Source: Alphaproteobacteria bacterium (GTDB lineage: Bacteria; Pseudomonadota; Alphaproteobacteria; Micropepsales; Micropepsaceae). Taken from it: DNA of 47,359 nt. Shown in pieces: positions 46,865-47,359 of this stretch. Within the stretch, counting starts at the first letter, position 1. The number at the start of each line of letters is the position of its first letter. The translations under genes and the position numbers were made by a program. A model generated the notes under the pieces. The model was not told where the DNA came from. It saw only the letters and a program-made list of their open reading frames with translations, and did no database searches. The stretch is taken from assembly GCA_947445215.1 (NCBI GenBank), contig CANFDA010000003.1, positions 1-47,359 on the forward strand, read 5' to 3'.

Positions 46865-47359
46865 ATGCCCAAGCCCAAGGCCCTTCTGATTGCCGCGCCG
46901 GGAATCTTCCGCGACCAGCTCGCCCAGCAGCTGGCGGGCAAGGATGGCAACGACATCGTCGCAGCGGCAGGAAGCGCCGAGGCGTGCAGCGTCAGCGCCG
47001 AAACACTGTTCAGCTTTGCGGTGATCGACGATGCCCTGGCGGATGAAGACGCCGCCGCCGCCGCGCAGGCGCTGAAGGAAGACGGCTTCGGCGCGCCCAT
47101 GCTGCTGCTGGTGCCGGCGGAAAAATCCGAAGGCGCGGACGGGCTGGTCCGGCTGGCCAAGCCGTTTCGCTTAACTGCGCTGCTGCAGGAACTGGGCAAG
47201 CTGCTGGCGCATCCTTCGGGTGACGCGGCAGGCCGCATCGGGCCTTACGACTTTCATCCTTCGGCCAAGCTGCTGGTGGAGGGCGAGCGCCGCATCCGCC
47301 TGACCGAGAAGGAAACCGATATCCTGCGCTATCTCAAAAGCGCCAGCGGGATCGTGCCG
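46865..47359 (+). CDS. Response regulator-like protein with winged-helix C-terminus (3' truncated by window edge)
   Basis: MPKPKALLIAAPGIFRDQLAQQLAGKDG... MLLLVPAEKSEGADGLVRLAKPFRLTALLQEL ... RRIRLTEKETDILRYLKSASG. Confidence 0.75.
   Translation, partial: MPKPKALLIAAPGIFRDQLAQQLAGKDGNDIVAAAGSAEACSVSAETLFSFAVIDDALADEDAAAAAQALKEDGFGAPMLLLVPAEKSEGADGLVRLAKPFRLTALLQELGKLLAHPSGDAAGRIGPYDFHPSAKLLVEGERRIRLTEKETDILRYLKSASGIVP

Overview
GC-rich chromosomal window, probably from an alphaproteobacterium (inferred from gene content: alpha-type DksA, CHAD protein, DUF3576 lipoprotein, FtsK, glnK-amtB). It is mostly densely packed housekeeping genes: ompA C-terminus, asd, a CitE-like lyase, zapE, a UbiH-like hydroxylase, glnK-amtB-amtB2, TraB/GumN, an aminotransferase, ftsK, two lectin-like secreted paralogs, a phosphodiesterase, initiator tRNA-fMet, DUF6165, dksA, rppH, ctpA, envC, gpmI, 2OG-Fe(II) oxygenases, an MFS transporter, hemD, tsaD, xthA, CHAD, hisF, holA, lptE, leuS, DUF3576, a porin, thiE-like, yggS, an L,D-transpeptidase and a partial response regulator. 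No CRISPR array, prophage or transposase was seen. The most unusual signal occurs twice. Both asd (1953, TTG start) and gpmI (27377 on -, GTG start) are directly preceded by a short ORF (38 and 34 aa). The first ~12-15 residues of each short ORF copy the N-terminus of the enzyme that follows, and its stop codon overlaps the enzyme's start codon. This looks like a duplicated 5' end turned into a coupled 'N-terminal mimic' leader ORF. Other points of interest are a dispersed intergenic repeat shared by two distant loci, several palindromic intergenic elements, a flgH remnant fused to a TPR-gene remnant, an ATP-grasp N-terminal fragment with a poly-Gln tail, several homopolymer-linked frameshifts, an in-frame stop splitting a conserved-looking ORF, candidate ATT/CTG start codons, and a 42-aa membrane ORF with its own promoter. 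All family assignments are from reading the translations; no database search was run.
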